From Quercus robur (Eukaryota > Streptophyta > Magnoliopsida > Fagales > Fagaceae), in assembly GCF_932294415.1 (NCBI RefSeq), contig NC_065537.1, forward strand, positions 52,206,802 to 52,270,801: DNA of 64,000 nucleotides, in the 5' to 3' direction. Position numbers and translations under genes: made by a program. This document shows, in pieces, positions 47,001 to 59,057 of this stretch. Positions within the stretch are counted from its first letter, which is position 1. Every line of letters begins with the position of its first letter. The notes below the pieces were generated by a model. It saw only the letters and a program-made list of their open reading frames with translations, made no database searches and was not told the origin of the DNA.

Positions 47001-48490
47001 AATGATTGAAGAAAAATGCTATACCTGGTCGGACTAAGAGATAACTTTTACTTATTCAAATGACATTTAAGGTGAAGTAGGGTGAGGAACAACAAATAAT
47101 AATTATAACATACCGGCATAATAACATTTATATTTAATTATAATGAAAGGCTTGCATCTCAAATTGTCAAATTAATATCAACACTAAACATGCTAAGATG
47201 TTTATGTTAATTAATGTAAATAAGCATAAAATTAATATCAACATCTAACACCCTACTATTGCATGAATTATGATTAAAATTGACCTAATATTTTTACTTT
47301 AACCCCAAGCAATCATCCCGAATTTACAAATTAAAACTACCCAAATTTATAAAATAAAATAAAAAAATTGAAAGAAAAATTCACAATAACACACATATAA
47401 ATATATAGACACAAAGAAACTCTGAATTCAATAATTACAAACAATATTAATTTCTAAACATTAAAAAAAATCTGGAATTAGAGTTAAAGTAAAGATACTC
47501 ACATGAAAATTGAATTAACTTTGACAGCAAGGAGGAGGCAGCGAAGTCATGGAGATTTCACATCACCTTAAATATCCATTGTTTTTACATCACCCTTTTT
47601 ATATTTAATCAATTTTTTGTCTTCATTCTTTGTGGTATGATGTTCATTATCATAGTTTTGGATACTCAAATCTTGGTCTCATGGCTACCTGTGGGATCTA
47701 CACATATTAGAAAATAGATCTTTCAAAAAGTGAATAAGATTTTTGTTAAAATTAATTTGTTAGTTTTCATGGAAGATATACAATTGATTCTAAAGACCAT
47801 AATAAACATATAAATTAGATCAAAGTTAACAAAAATAACTTAAACAAAGGGTAACCCATACACAAAACATATTTAGTTTGATGAAAAAAAAATAAAGGAA
47901 TTTTATGAAAAAACAAAAGAAGAAGGCAAATATATATATATATATATATATATATGCAAGTTTCATAGGTAAGGTAAGTATGAGAAGGAAAGAATACATC
48001 AAGAAACCGTACGGTAGGAAAAGGGAAAAATATACCAAACAGTATATATGCCCCCATTTTTATATTAAATAATTTTAAGTTGTGAAGTAGTTGATAACTT
48101 GATATGAACAAAAAGAAAAAGAGTTTATGTAATTAAGAAGTTTATGTTAATCACATCTTAGTTCTTTTTTTACTTTATCCCAAAAAAATAGTTAATGTTA
48201 TTAGATTGTTATTACAATTTTTTTTTAGTTTATGTTAAAGTTAATAAATATTAGCTATTTTTTTGTTATTTATTCCAAAAGAAAAAAAAATTGAGGAGAA
48301 AAAATAATACTTTTAAATTTGTTATTTTATTATTAGGAAATAAATGATGTAGGATAAGATTGTTACTTTATAACTTTTTTTTCTAAATAAAGAAGAAATA
48401 CATTAGAACAATTATTACATATTATTACATGTTCATCAAAAAAATTACATATTATTACATTTATTGTTACTTTATCTAAAAACTTAAGTG
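47001..48490. other. Gene-free AT-rich stretch
   Basis: It may contain the rest of the preceding Helitron. A TA microsatellite at 47930-47956 generates an Ile-Tyr-rich ORF on the minus strand that is not a gene. Confidence 0.5.
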
Positions 48491-48491
48491 A

Positions 48492-48830
48492 ATGAATTTA
48501 TTAAAAAATTTTAAAAATTTTCTGCAAGTAAAGGCAAGCTTGTGGTGCTGGGCTCACGAGTCGGCAGACGCATGGCAATCCATAGCTTGCAACCCAGAGA
48601 GGCTGAGCAGCCATCAGCTATTGGATCTAATCTGCTGCTTCCCTTTGCAGCAGCTGGGTTGCCTTGCTCTCTGCCTCTGGACCTTCCTCTGTCTCCCTCC
48701 TCCTGATTCCTTCTACTCCTACGCCTATTACTTTTCCTCTTCATCTTCTGATGATGATGACGATGATGATGACTCTTCCTCCACTCTCAATTACAACAAC
48801 GGATACTATTATCATTCCCATTCAGATTGA
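48492..48830 (+). CDS. Possible small hypothetical protein with Ser/Asp-rich tail
   Basis: An open frame of 112 residues. The first dozen (MNLLKNFKNFL) are AT-rich and may be intronic or intergenic. From about residue 13 the codon use turns gene-like: LWCWAHESADAWQSIACNPE, then RLSSHQLLDLICCFPLQQLG, a hydrophobic LALCLWTFLCLPP, then SSSSSDDDDDDDDSSS and a Tyr/His tail before TGA. The start could be an exon boundary (ctgcaag just before 48531) instead of the ATG at 48492. I do not recognise the family. It may be a small membrane-associated protein or one exon of a gene reaching further right. Confidence 0.4.
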   Translation: MNLLKNFKNFLQVKASLWCWAHESADAWQSIACNPERLSSHQLLDLICCFPLQQLGCLALCLWTFLCLPPPDSFYSYAYYFSSSSSDDDDDDDDSSSTLNYNNGYYYHSHSD

Positions 48831-49720
48831 TACTCTCTCATTGAGATTCATGCACAGTAATTCTCTCTCTCTCTCTCTCCTGTTCTTTCTTTCAATTTGT
48901 TTTTTTGTTTTTTTTTTGGTTGTCTTTGTAATGTGGGGTTTGTGCTAATTTGCTGCCTGATTAATATTTTGGTTGACCTTTTTAGCTGAATCATGGGGAT
49001 ATATGAATTGGGTTGTTTGCAAGGTTTTTTTTTTTTTTTTTTTTTTAAGCTAAATTATGGGGATATACGAATTGGGTTGGTTGCAAATTTGGGTTTTTAG
49101 CTGAAATATGGGGATATACGAATTGGGTTGATTGCAAAATCTTTTCTTTTACAAGTTTGTAATTTTGGGTTTATGAAGACTTGTGATGATCAGAGAGTGG
49201 AACTTTGTTTTGGTTGATGTTTTGAGTACTTTGTTTGAATTGATGAATTGGGTTGTCTGGAATAATTAGTGCTGCCCTTCGAAAGTTTGAGATAACAAAG
49301 TGTTCCTTTAACTAAGAAAGATGAAATTGAAAGGATCGTGCTGGTGGGAAGCTACACCTTTTGGCAAATTTCAGCTGCCACTTATTGTGGTTCATATTTG
49401 CTGCCACTTATTATTAGTTAATACCTAGGTCAACTCTGGAGTAGCTACTATATATATATCCTAGTTGAGGGAACGAAAAAAGGTTTGAGGAAAACCAAAA
49501 ATCACATTAGTAGAAGCAATAAAAAAATGACATGTTAATTAAAGGAGTAATAGAAAATATGACTTTCAATAGAGTAGAATGGAGGCAAAGAATACATATG
49601 ATTGATCCTAACTAATATGTTGAGGATCCATAGCTGACCTCAAAATTTTGGGACTAAGACTTTGTTTGTTGTTGTTGTATTTAGTTGCTTTTTAGACCAA
49701 AGCATTTATAGGTTTGAACA
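48831..49720. other. Flank of the small ORF; leader- or intron-like sequence
   Basis: It contains a CT microsatellite (48860-48880) and a T-run (49025-49047). A short direct repeat with the words ggggatata(t/c)gaattgggttg occurs three times (48993, 49060 and 49112). No ORF is credible. Confidence 0.5.
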
Positions 49721-49729
49721 TAGGAATTG

Positions 49730-52135
49730 TAGAGATTATTGGTAGAAAAGCAATGAGTCTGACATAAAGCAAGCATGTAAATTGCAACATAAGCAAAATC
49801 ACAATCCAATAGGATGAGTTAGTGGCAAAGATTGTTCAAAGAGAACCACAATGGTGATGTGAGATGATAGTTCATGGTCTTGACAGCAAAGCAAGTCCAG
49901 AGAATATTCACTAAATTTGTTCAATGATAAATACTTTTAAGAATCCATTGCCAATAGCTCTAAACTTATTCTTAGGATAAATTGATGAGATTGTTCATGG
50001 AGTTAAAACAGTTGGGTTTCATGGGGATATGCTTATGGGTGTTAGGTCAGTTACTGGCGTGTTCAGTTGAACTTATGATATTTTACGGATAGAGTAAGGG
50101 GTTGGGTTTGCCTTATAAAGCAAATTTTGCTAGCCTAGAAATCTTTTATTGGTAAGAACTAAGATGAGGATGATGCAATGGACAGTTGAAGGTTTAACAG
50201 TAGAGAATTTCCATTCTTAAGTAATGGAGGTAGAGCCATTGCAGTGTTTGGGATGTGTGGATCAAGATTTCCACACTAAGTTATTTTCTTCTCTAGCTGA
50301 TGATTAGCTTCACAGGTTTTCAAGTTTTAAACCTTACAGTTGCATGCTTAAGTTTTATAATTTGCATACACTGGACTGGTTCCTCAGAGTTCCCTCCAGC
50401 GTTGCTGCTGCTTCTAAAAGTGTTGGCTTCTTGTTGGGGAGTTGAGTTAGGGAGAGGTCATGGGAAGGTCACTTTTATAACTTGCCTAATCATTAAGTAA
50501 CTTAGATGTTTTGCACGTTGATTTTGAAAAAGTGTATGTGTTGAATCATGATTTGACATCTTCATTGGCTTATGGAGTTTAATAATTTTTGTAGGAACTT
50601 TCAGGATGGATAGAGATAGATTCTTTGTTTGGATTCTTGGCCATGTGATAGAATTGTGGGGGTTGACGGAGAAGTGACCAGGGATCATTGCAAAGCAGGA
50701 TTAGGCTACTTGTTTACTCACTTTTATGGTCATTGCAGGGTAACAAGGAAATTTTTTCCCAGTATGATAATATAGAGGACCCCACTTATTTTTAAACTCT
50801 TTCTCTTTGTATAACAGCAGTTGTGAAGTCTTAGATCTTTGCATCTGATTAATGGATCTATAGAGGTTTTTATATTCATAGCAGGGTGATTTATGTGACT
50901 TAGATAACATTTTTATAGCATGAATAATTTGTGGTCACATATTTTGTTTGAGGTTGTGTCTTTCGTTTTGTTTATACTTGATGATGTAAATGAGTATTTA
51001 TTTTCTTATAGACAAAAGAATGGTAAGATTCTAAATGACAATTCTACCACTGCTTTTCTGGATTTCATAGCCTCTTTACATATTAGCCCACGAGTCTGAG
51101 CCTGTTTTTTAATTTTCAGTGTTATGCTGTTCTTTCTTTTGCATTTATACTTCCCATTTTTTTTTTTTTTTGAATTTTAATGCTATCACATTACTAATAA
51201 AAATAAAACAAATAAAATAATCTAAACGAGGATTCTAATAGTTTTGAAGAAGTCTAACATAAAGCATGTAAAATTCACCTTTAGAAGTATCAAAATCAAT
51301 AATGTAATAGATTAATGAGAATGATGGAATTGTGAGATGAGAATTTAAAACCTTGACTTGCCATGTTTATGAAAAATAGAGTGAACTAAACCTTTTATAA
51401 AGTAAGGGAGAGCTAATTTTCTTTGTTTAGGACGTGTGCAATAGAGCAACACACTACAAATGTGTGTTGAAGTCTACAGTAGCAGAGGAGAATATTGAAC
51501 AATACTGTTACTGGAATAGGGTTTTGATGAGGAATAGGATATATGCTGATGTATAGTCGTTGACATGAAATGTATGGTGGCTTTGTAAAACTTTTAAAAA
51601 AAAAATGGTGAAGTCTTTTCTTTCTCTAGTAGAAGCTACAGATATGTATCAAATTAAAAAGAAGTTGCAGATATGTGGGTCTTATTTTCTCTTTGGCTTG
51701 ATTTAGTGGTTCCAAGAGAAAAGGAAAATGAACAAGACTTAAGATATCCAATTTTCTTGCCAAGGAAATACCATCAAGCTTTACAAAATTAAGAATTTGT
51801 AACAACTCATTTTGGGTTTTTTGGTATTGACATACCTGACAGGATTCCTAAGAAATATCAGCAAGACCCTTCTGCTCTTAAAGAGTTAGCTTCTTGTTGA
51901 GAAATGTGGGTAGGATACAGCTGGAGGAAGATAGTTGCTCTTCTAATTTGCGTTTCTGCTTAGAAGTTAGATCTCTTTTTTTCCTCTGTATAGAGAAATA
52001 GTGCAACTATGCATGATGATCTGATTTCTTAAGGCATTATCTGGTTGAGTACCATAATGTTTGTAGGAACTTGAAGGATGGGAGGTTGATCTCATAACCT
52101 CTTGGCCATGTTTAATAGATGTAGAGTTTAACTTC
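49730..52135. repeat. Diverged direct duplication in intron-like or intergenic DNA
   Basis: About 49735-50660 and 51240-52120 follow each other in parallel: gtctgacataaagcaagcatg / gtctaacataaagcatg, gagatgatagttcatggtcttgac / gagatgagaatttaaaaccttgac, and tttttgtaggaactttcaggatgg / gtttgtaggaacttgaaggatgg with tcttggccatg after each. A further match joins 50790-50850 to 53655-53710. No coding sequence is evident, so these may be transcribed intron copies. Confidence 0.5.
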
Positions 52136-52671
52136 CAGGTAGGGGTGGCAAATGAGCGGGTTGGGTCATAAATGGGTTGGATCCTAAATGGGTTGGGTAT
52201 GTAATTACCCATTTATTCATTTATGACCCGTTTATATATAAATTAATTATCTATTACCCGCCTAACCCATTTAATTAGTAACCCGTTCATTTAACCCAAT
52301 ATGACCCAAATAAATAAATAACTTGTTACTAGATTTTCCCATTAAGTTAGCAACTACAAAATTTCTCATAAACCAAACAGGACCCTTGAAAATCAGATTA
52401 AAATCTTTTAGCTTTATAACAACATCAACCACTTCATTTTCATTTATTTTCCCAAACTTTCTCACAAACCAAACAAAACTTCTCCTCACCCAAACCAATT
52501 CCTAGCTAATCAAACAATATTTTCTGTTAAACCCGCTACGCCAAGAAACCAAAATATTCTCCGGACTGTCCCTTACTCCCTTTACACAAAGAACAAATCT
52601 CTCTCTCTGATCCGTTATAAGACGAAAAATTCATTATTTGAGTTCAAATGACTCAGCGATTCGACTCATCC

Positions 52672-52838
52672 ATGGCTGTCCGTTTCAAATTCAGGAGTTT
52701 ACTAGACTTAACTCCATTGATATTGAAGGTCAACCTTCCATTTCGATTCATGATCTGAAATCCAAGATCATTCGTTACAAGAACCTCGATATCTGCCAAG
52801 ACTTCTATCTCGTTTTCTCTGATGCCCTCACCGGTCAA
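52672..52838 (+). pseudogene. DWNN ubiquitin-like domain fragment (RBBP6/PQT3-like)
   Basis: Starts MAVRFKFRS, then after a frameshift NSIDIEGQPSISIHDLKSKI, RYKNLDICQDFYLVFSDALT and GQ, followed by a donor-like gtcaac. This matches the N-terminal ubiquitin-like DWNN fold of RBBP6-type E3 ligases (MAV.FKF.S..., SV..LK.KI, LVFS.A.T). The other domains (zinc knuckle, RING) are absent, and a 5'UTR-like leader precedes it, so it is a captured first exon. Confidence 0.65.
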
Positions 52839-52974
52839 GGTCAACTCTCTCTCTCTCTCTCTCATAGAAATCTTTTCGAAATTTTGCAGAATTTGATTTC
52901 CAACAATCTTTTCTACTAATCAAACAATCTTTTCTGCTAATCAAACAATATTTTGGTTTCAGGGTCTTAATGTG

Positions 52975-53097
52975 GGAGGAGTCGCTGGTGGAGGTGCGTG
53001 CGTCCCAAATGCGGAGAGTGCAGTCGTTGGAGGCGAAGTAGATGTAGTGGGAGTCGGAGGACCAGGAGAGGTCGGAGGCGAAGCAGATGTAGTGGGA
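52975..53097 (-). pseudogene. WD40-repeat fragment (WDR5-like)
   Basis: The minus strand reads SHYICFASDLSWSSDSHYI then YFASNDCTLRIWDARTSTSD. This is one WD blade with the WSSDSHYICSASDD(.)TLRIWD signature of WDR5-type proteins. A roughly 47-bp internal tandem duplication repeats the SHYI segment. It is an isolated fragment in the opposite orientation to the DWNN piece. Confidence 0.65.
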
Positions 53098-53450
53098 TTT
53101 CTTTTCTGTTAAAGTGTTTGGGAAAGTGTTTGGTTATTGAGAAAATCTGAGGGAGAGTGAGACTGAGGGCCGAATGTTTGGGCTTAGAAATCTAAAGGAT
53201 ATACTGTTTATTTAGTTTTAGATTTTAGAAGGATTTAGTGGGTTTATTTAATTTTAAATTTTATATGAGTTTAGTAGTTATTAGTGGATTTATCCATTTA
53301 GACGCATTTAATTAAATAACCAAATGAGTCTTTATCCATTTAATCCAAATACTCAAATGGGTTGGGTTTAGACTTATCCAAATAATGTGGGTAATGAGCG
53401 GGTTTATGGATATGGATAAAAATTGATACTCAAATGAGATGATTGCAAGG

Positions 53451-54412
53451 CTAGTCTTGGTTTTATTTTTTCTCTTTTTGATAAATAAAAATTTTATGAT
53501 GAGAAAGAACTACCTCATGTATATCAGATCTATACGTAAAGTAGCCTAAAATAATACAATGTATATATGGTTGGTCTTTGTTTTCTTGCCTAGTAACTGC
53601 TACACATACTTTCTTGGTATTGACAAAAGGCCTTTTACTCTAAGATTATTTTAAAAACCTTTCATCTTGCATTCTTTGTACAACAATAGCTTTAGAGAGT
53701 CTTAGATCCTTACAAGTGATTATTTGATGATATTTAGGAATCACAATTTTCCTGCTTGGGTTGATGTTCACGAGTCACGTCATATTTGCAAAAATTTAAT
53801 CAGCCTCATCATCATCACTAATATACAATGGACAATTTTAATAAGCAAGAAAAGCGAGTTCCTCCTAGGATTTCATTTTAGGTCAGGGTATAAGAACTAT
53901 CTGTGGTTATTTGGTTCACAATTTTGACACAATAAAGGTAAAGAAAGAGAGAAATATTAACCAGACATATGTATAATAACAGTGATGGGGAACATAACTG
54001 GCAGCCTCCTTTAAAGACTTATAAGAGGTTTTCTCAAAAAAAAAAAAAAAAAAAGACTTATTAAGAGGTGGGGATGGTAGGTTCTAGTGCTCAAGCACTA
54101 GTTTGGAATGTTGCTGATGATGGAGAGCTCTCTTGGGACCTTCCTCCAAATGATATTGTTGGCTCAACAAACAACTCTTGAGCAAGAGACTGCACAACTA
54201 TTCAGACTTGCATTCTATCAGCAGAGCATTTCCACTGAAATCATTCTGACTTTTCACTGGCACGTTTTATCTGAAGCGAAGCTCTAACAATATTTCCCCT
54301 TGTTATGATTCTAAACTTCCACATTTAACAACATGCCATTCAGAAACTACCCACTGCTGCCAAGCATCTAAAATGAAATTCCAACAGAAAATCAAGAGAG
54401 TAAAATTCTTAC
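53451..54412. other. Intergenic or intron-like sequence
   Basis: No established gene. A frame at about 54070-54180 reads SSAQALVWNVADDGELSWDL then PPNDIVGSTNNS before TGA. It looks coding-like in composition, but I cannot assign it. The part around 53655-53720 resembles 50790-50850. Confidence 0.4.
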
Positions 54413-54472
54413 CAGCTTACCATCACCATCTACTACAGGCAATTGACGATAATTTGTTTCAAGCAACAACCT

Positions 54473-54636
54473 TGTTAACGTGTATAGTATTGTGGGCTTT
54501 AGGCCCAACTAGATTACTTGTATAGTACACATTCTTGTACTACACTCTTACTTGTACTGCACTCATATATAAAAACACTCATGTATATTTTTTTAATGTG
54601 AGAAATACAATACTATTGCATTCAATATTTCTAACA
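54473..54636 (+). repeat. Copia 5' LTR
   Basis: Starts TGTTAACGTGTATAG and ends TTTCTAACA. A TATAAAAAC box lies near 54566. It lacks a 9-bp tgcctccta-type stretch present in the 3' LTR before that box. Confidence 0.92.
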
Positions 54637-54649
54637 TGGTATCAAAGCC
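54637..54649 (+). other. Copia primer binding site
   Basis: TGGTATCAAAGCC is one base different from the usual TGGTATCAGAGCC, complementary to the initiator tRNA-Met 3' end. Confidence 0.85.
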
Positions 54650-55380
54650 ATTGCTCTAACTTTCTTGTGTCTTGCAGTCTTGTCTTTGTTGGTATTTTCC
54701 GCTGCCTCGACTTCATCAGTCAGTAAACCTTTTCCGTGCCCTCTCTTGACTGCTCCACCACCTCAGAGGTGCCCATGGTTGAATCTTCACTGAAAGAAGC
54801 TTGATCACCGCCACAAAGATCACTGCCTCCGTCGGATCTTTTCACGTAGGACCTCCGATTAGGACATAAGACATATCACCGTGTAGATTTTCAACCTATC
54901 TACACAACGCTGCCGGAATCATCGTCATCTGATCCTCCACGCGCCGATCAAAGATTTGGCAGTTTTCCACACGCCTCACACGCCTTCAGTATTGCTCCGA
55001 TCATCTCACCACCGCCATAATCGGAATACTCTATCTCCGATCTACATCGTCGCAAAAGAATCAGCCTCATCGAAATCGCCATGCGCCCTCATGCGCCGTC
55101 CAAAGATTCGGCGAAGATTGAACCACGCGCCTCACGCCCTCCACGCGCCATTGGGTCACCTGCTGACGTCATCACTGCCACGTCAGCATCCACATAAGCC
55201 CTAGCCGACGTCATCAACTTATGTCATCTTGCTGACGTCATCACTGGGAGTTGACCATTGACCATTGACTTTGACCATTGACTTTTCCTTAGAGTTGACT
55301 TTTGTAGTCCAGGTCCTTCTTACCCAATTTTTTACATAGATTTCATTTTTGCAGTTCATTTTTGCATATTTTTCTTCTAA

Positions 55381-58300
55381 ATGAAGAATAATGACAAGTC
55401 TTCTTCTTGTTGCAATAATCGTCGCCGATGATCTAGTAAACGTTTTTGCAATTTTTGCAAACGTTTTGGCCACAATATTGAGACTTGCTATCATTGCAAC
55501 AAATCAGCTATTTCAATTTTTGCTACTACTGTTGCTAACACTAAGAATGTCCAACCCATGGCTCCCATCTCTGCACAGTCTAAGTCTTCAAGTCGCACTT
55601 TCACCATGACCACAGATGACCTTAAAAACATCATCGTTAATGTCATTTATATAATTGGTAATGCATCTTATTCCTCTTCTCTCTCAGCTTTATCTGGTAT
55701 GTCCCCTTCCTCTTGGCTTATGGATTCTGCTTGTTGCAATCACATGACACCTCACTCGTCCTTATTTTTTGAACTTAACCCTGTATCACACCCTCTTAAT
55801 ATTCGCATAGCAAATGGTTCCACAATGTCTGGTCATAATATAGGTTCTGTTTCGACCTCCAACCTCTCGGTTCTTGGGGTCTTTAATGTTCCTAACATTT
55901 CTTACAATTTATTTTCTGCGGGACAATTAGTTGAGTTGAGTTATTGCATTATCTTTGATTATTCTGGGTGTATTATGCAAGATCCAAGGACGGGACAGGA
56001 GCTTGGAACCGGTCCTAGAGTTGGGCGAACGTTTCCCGTGGATAACCTTCGTCTTCCACTTGTTGCTCTTGTTTATGTTGCTGCAGCTGTTGCAGTTCCT
56101 TCTATTCCTTCCCTTGCACTTTGGCATGCTCGACTTGGTCATGCATCTTCTTCTCGGGTACAACAATTGGCTTCTAAAGGTTTATTAGGTTCAGTGTTTA
56201 CAGGAAATTTTGATTGTGTTTCATGTCAGTTAGGAAAACAATCGGCTTTGCCTTTCAATACTAGTGAATCAATATCCACTGATATTTTTGACCTTATTCA
56301 TTTTGATGTTTGGGGGCTTTCCTTTGTTTCTAGTATTGGTGGATCTTGATATTTTGTTGTCTTTGTTGATGATTACTCTCGCTATAGCTGGATTTTTAAT
56401 ATGAAATATCGTTCTGAATTGTTGCAAGTATATTCTAATTTTACAAAAATGGTTGAAACTCAATTTTCCAAACGTATCACAATTTTTTGATCTGATAATG
56501 CTCTTGAGTACACTCAATATGCTTTCCAAACTGTTTTGCATTCCTATGGCACTGTTCATCAACTAACTTGTCTAGGTACCTCTCAGCAAAATGGTAGAGC
56601 TGAACGAAAATTTCGTCATATTCTTGACACTATTCGTGCTCTCCTTCTTTCTGCCAAAGTTCCTGCTCCTTTTTGGGGCGAAACTGCTCTTCATGCTGTT
56701 CATGTTATTAATCACATTTCGAGTCCTGCCATCCAAAATCAAACTCCATATGAGCGCCTTTTTGGGTCACCTCCAGACTATCACCACCTTTGCTCCTTCG
56801 ATTCCGCTTGTTTCGTTCTTCTTCAGCCACATAAGCATAACAAACTTGAGCCTCGGTCAAGACTTTGTTGTTTTCTTGGTTATGGCGAAACTCAAAAGGG
56901 GTGTAGGTGTTATGATCCTATCTCTCATCATCTTCGTATCTCTCACAATGTTGTCTTTTGGGAACATCGCCTCTTTGTTGAGTTCTCTCATTTCCATACC
57001 TCCTTATCTTCCTCCTCTGTCTTAGATCTTTTTCCAGATGAGGCACATATTCCCTTTGTAGCTGCTCCTGATCCTCCTTTAGTTACTCCTAATTCTCTTA
57101 TAGACTTCTCTGTTCAACCACCAGATATCATTGATCCCTTTCCTAGTTCACCCTTTAATGAACATGTGGAAGATGAACAGGTCGAAGACAAGCTACCCAA
57201 CCCTAACCCTGAGCTTGGGTCCCCTGCTTCTACTCCACCTGAAGATCTTGCACAAGACATTCCACCTCGTCACTCAACTCGGGTAAGATCCATTCTTGCA
57301 CATTTACTTGACTATCATTGTTATACTGTCCTTGCTACACTACACGAGCCTCACACCTATCGTGAGGCTTCCATTGACCCTTTATGGCAGATTGCAATGA
57401 AAGAAGAACTTGATACAATATCTAAAAACCATACTTGGAATTTGGTGACACTTCCTCCTGGGAAATCTGTGATTGGTTGTAAGTGGATCTACAAGATTAA
57501 GACTCGCTCTGATGGATCCATTGAGCGCTACAAAGCTCGTCTTGTTGCTAAAGGTTTTACACAGGAGTATGAGATTGATTATGAAGAGACATTTGTTCTG
57601 GTTGCTCATATCTCATCTGTTCGTGTCTTCTTAGCTGTTACTACTGCCAGTAAATGAGACATTTTTTAGATGGATGTCAAAAATGCATTCCTTAATGGGG
57701 ATTTAAGTGAAGAAATTTATATGCAACCTCCTCCTAGTCTCTCTATTGACTCAAACAAGGTTCATCACCTTCGACGTGCACTTTATGGCCTTAAACAAGC
57801 TCCACGAGCTTGGTTTGCCAAATTCAGCTCTACCATCTCTCGCTTAGGTTATATGGCTAGTCATTATGATTCTGCCTTATTTCTTCGTCGCACTAACAAA
57901 GACACTATTTTACTTCTCTTGTATGTGGATGATATGATCATAACTGGTGATGACCTCAGTGGCATTCAAGAACTTAAAGATTTTCTCAGTAAGCAATTTG
58001 AGATGAAAGATCTTGGACATCTCAACTACTTCTTGGGTCTTAAAATCACTCATTCTACAGATGGACTTTATATTACTCAAGCCAAGTATGCTTCTAAACT
58101 CTTGTCTCGAGCTGGACTCACTGATAGCAAGACTGTTGACACTCCAGTTGAGCTTAATGCACATCTGACTCCCTTAGGAGGGAAACCATTGTCTAATCTC
58201 TCTCTTTACAGACGCTTGGTTGGCAGCCTAGTTTATCTCACTATCACTCGTCCAAACATTTCCTATGTTGTTCACCAGGTGAGCCAGTATCTGTCTGCTC

Positions 58301-58871
58301 CACGATCGACTCACTGTGCTGCTGTTCTGCGCATTCTTCGATACCTAAAGGGCACTCTATTACATGATCTTTTCTACTCTGCTCAGTCTCCTCTTATTCT
58401 CCGTGCATTTTTTATGTTGATTGGGCAGAAGATCCTACTGATCGCAGGTCTACTACTTGTTATTGCTTTCTTCTTGGTTCTTCTCTGATTTCTTGGCGAA
58501 GTAAGAAACAAACTCATGTGGCTCGCTCCAATACTGAAGCAGAATATCGTACCCTTGCTAAAACCACATCTGAGCTCCTTTGGCTATGATAGCTTCTTAA
58601 AGACTTAGGTGTGTCTACATCCTCTGCTACTCCTCTTTATTGTGACAATCAGAGTGTCATTCATATTGCTCATAATGATGGCTTCCATGAACGGACTAAA
58701 CACATCAAGATCGATTGTCATTTTATCCGTTATCATCTTGTCCATGGTGCTCTCAAGCTAATCTCTGTTTCCTCTAAAGATCAACTTGCAGATATCTTCA
58801 CTAAGTCATATCCTAAGGGACGTCTTCGTACTTTGGTTGACAACCTCAAGTTGATCTCACATTCACCTTGA
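55381..58871 (+). pseudogene. Copia gag-pol remnant
   Basis: Read in order: a CCHC zinc knuckle (CNFCKRFGHNIETC); a protease site altered to WLMDSACCNHMT (usually D-S-G/A-A); an integrase HHCC zinc region (LWHARLGHAS...CVSCQLGKQ) with core FDLIHFDVWG and the GTSQQNGRAERKF box; reverse transcriptase with WIYKIKTRSDGSIERYKARL, MDVKNAFLNGDL, LYGLKQAPRAW and catalytic YVDDM; then RNase H with NTEAEYRTLA, LYCDNQS and KHIKIDCHFIRYH. Stops lie at about 55427, 56347, 56488, 57655 and 58587, and a frameshift near 58400. The gag part before the zinc knuckle is missing; only a non-coding leader separates it from the primer site. Confidence 0.93.
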
Positions 58872-58884
58872 GTTTGAGGGGGGC
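58872..58884 (+). other. Copia polypurine tract
   Basis: GTTTGAGGGGGGC stands immediately before the 3' LTR TGTTAAC, as expected for plus-strand priming. Confidence 0.8.
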
Positions 58885-59057
58885 TGTTAACGTGTATAGT
58901 GTTGTGGGCTTTAGGCCCAACTAGATTACTTGTATAGCACACATTCTTGTACTACACTTTTACTTGTACTGCACTTATATGCCTCCTATATAAAAACACT
59001 CATGTATATTCTTTCACTATGAGAATTTCAATATTATTGCATTCAGTATTTCTAATA
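58885..59057 (+). repeat. Copia 3' LTR
   Basis: Starts TGTTAACGTGTATAG and ends TTTCTAATA, where the terminal CA has mutated to TA. It has 9 bp more than the 5' LTR. Confidence 0.92.

Larger units (their letters stand above)
52140..53450. mobile_element. hAT-like element carrying fragments of two host genes
   Basis: TAGGGGTGGCAAATGAGCGG at the left is a common plant hAT-type non-autonomous end. It is followed by repeated gggttgggt / acccattta words, which return inverted or direct near 53335-53410 (aaatgggttgggttt, taatgagcgggttta). The right end is decayed (attgcaaggcta) and no 8-bp duplication was found. The centre holds DWNN-like and WD40-like coding fragments in opposite orientations. 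Confidence 0.5.
54473..59057 (+). mobile_element. Copia LTR retrotransposon, degenerate, short LTRs
   Basis: Bounded by LTRs of 164 and 173 bp, each beginning TGTTAACGTG, with a 5-bp target duplication AACCT (54468-54472 and 59058-59062). A tRNA-Met-type primer site follows the 5' LTR and a purine tract precedes the 3' LTR. The protein order is zinc knuckle, protease, integrase, reverse transcriptase, RNase H, which is the Copia order. Several stops and a frameshift show it cannot move by itself. The LTRs differ by a 9-bp indel and roughly a dozen changes, so the insertion is not recent. Confidence 0.95.
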
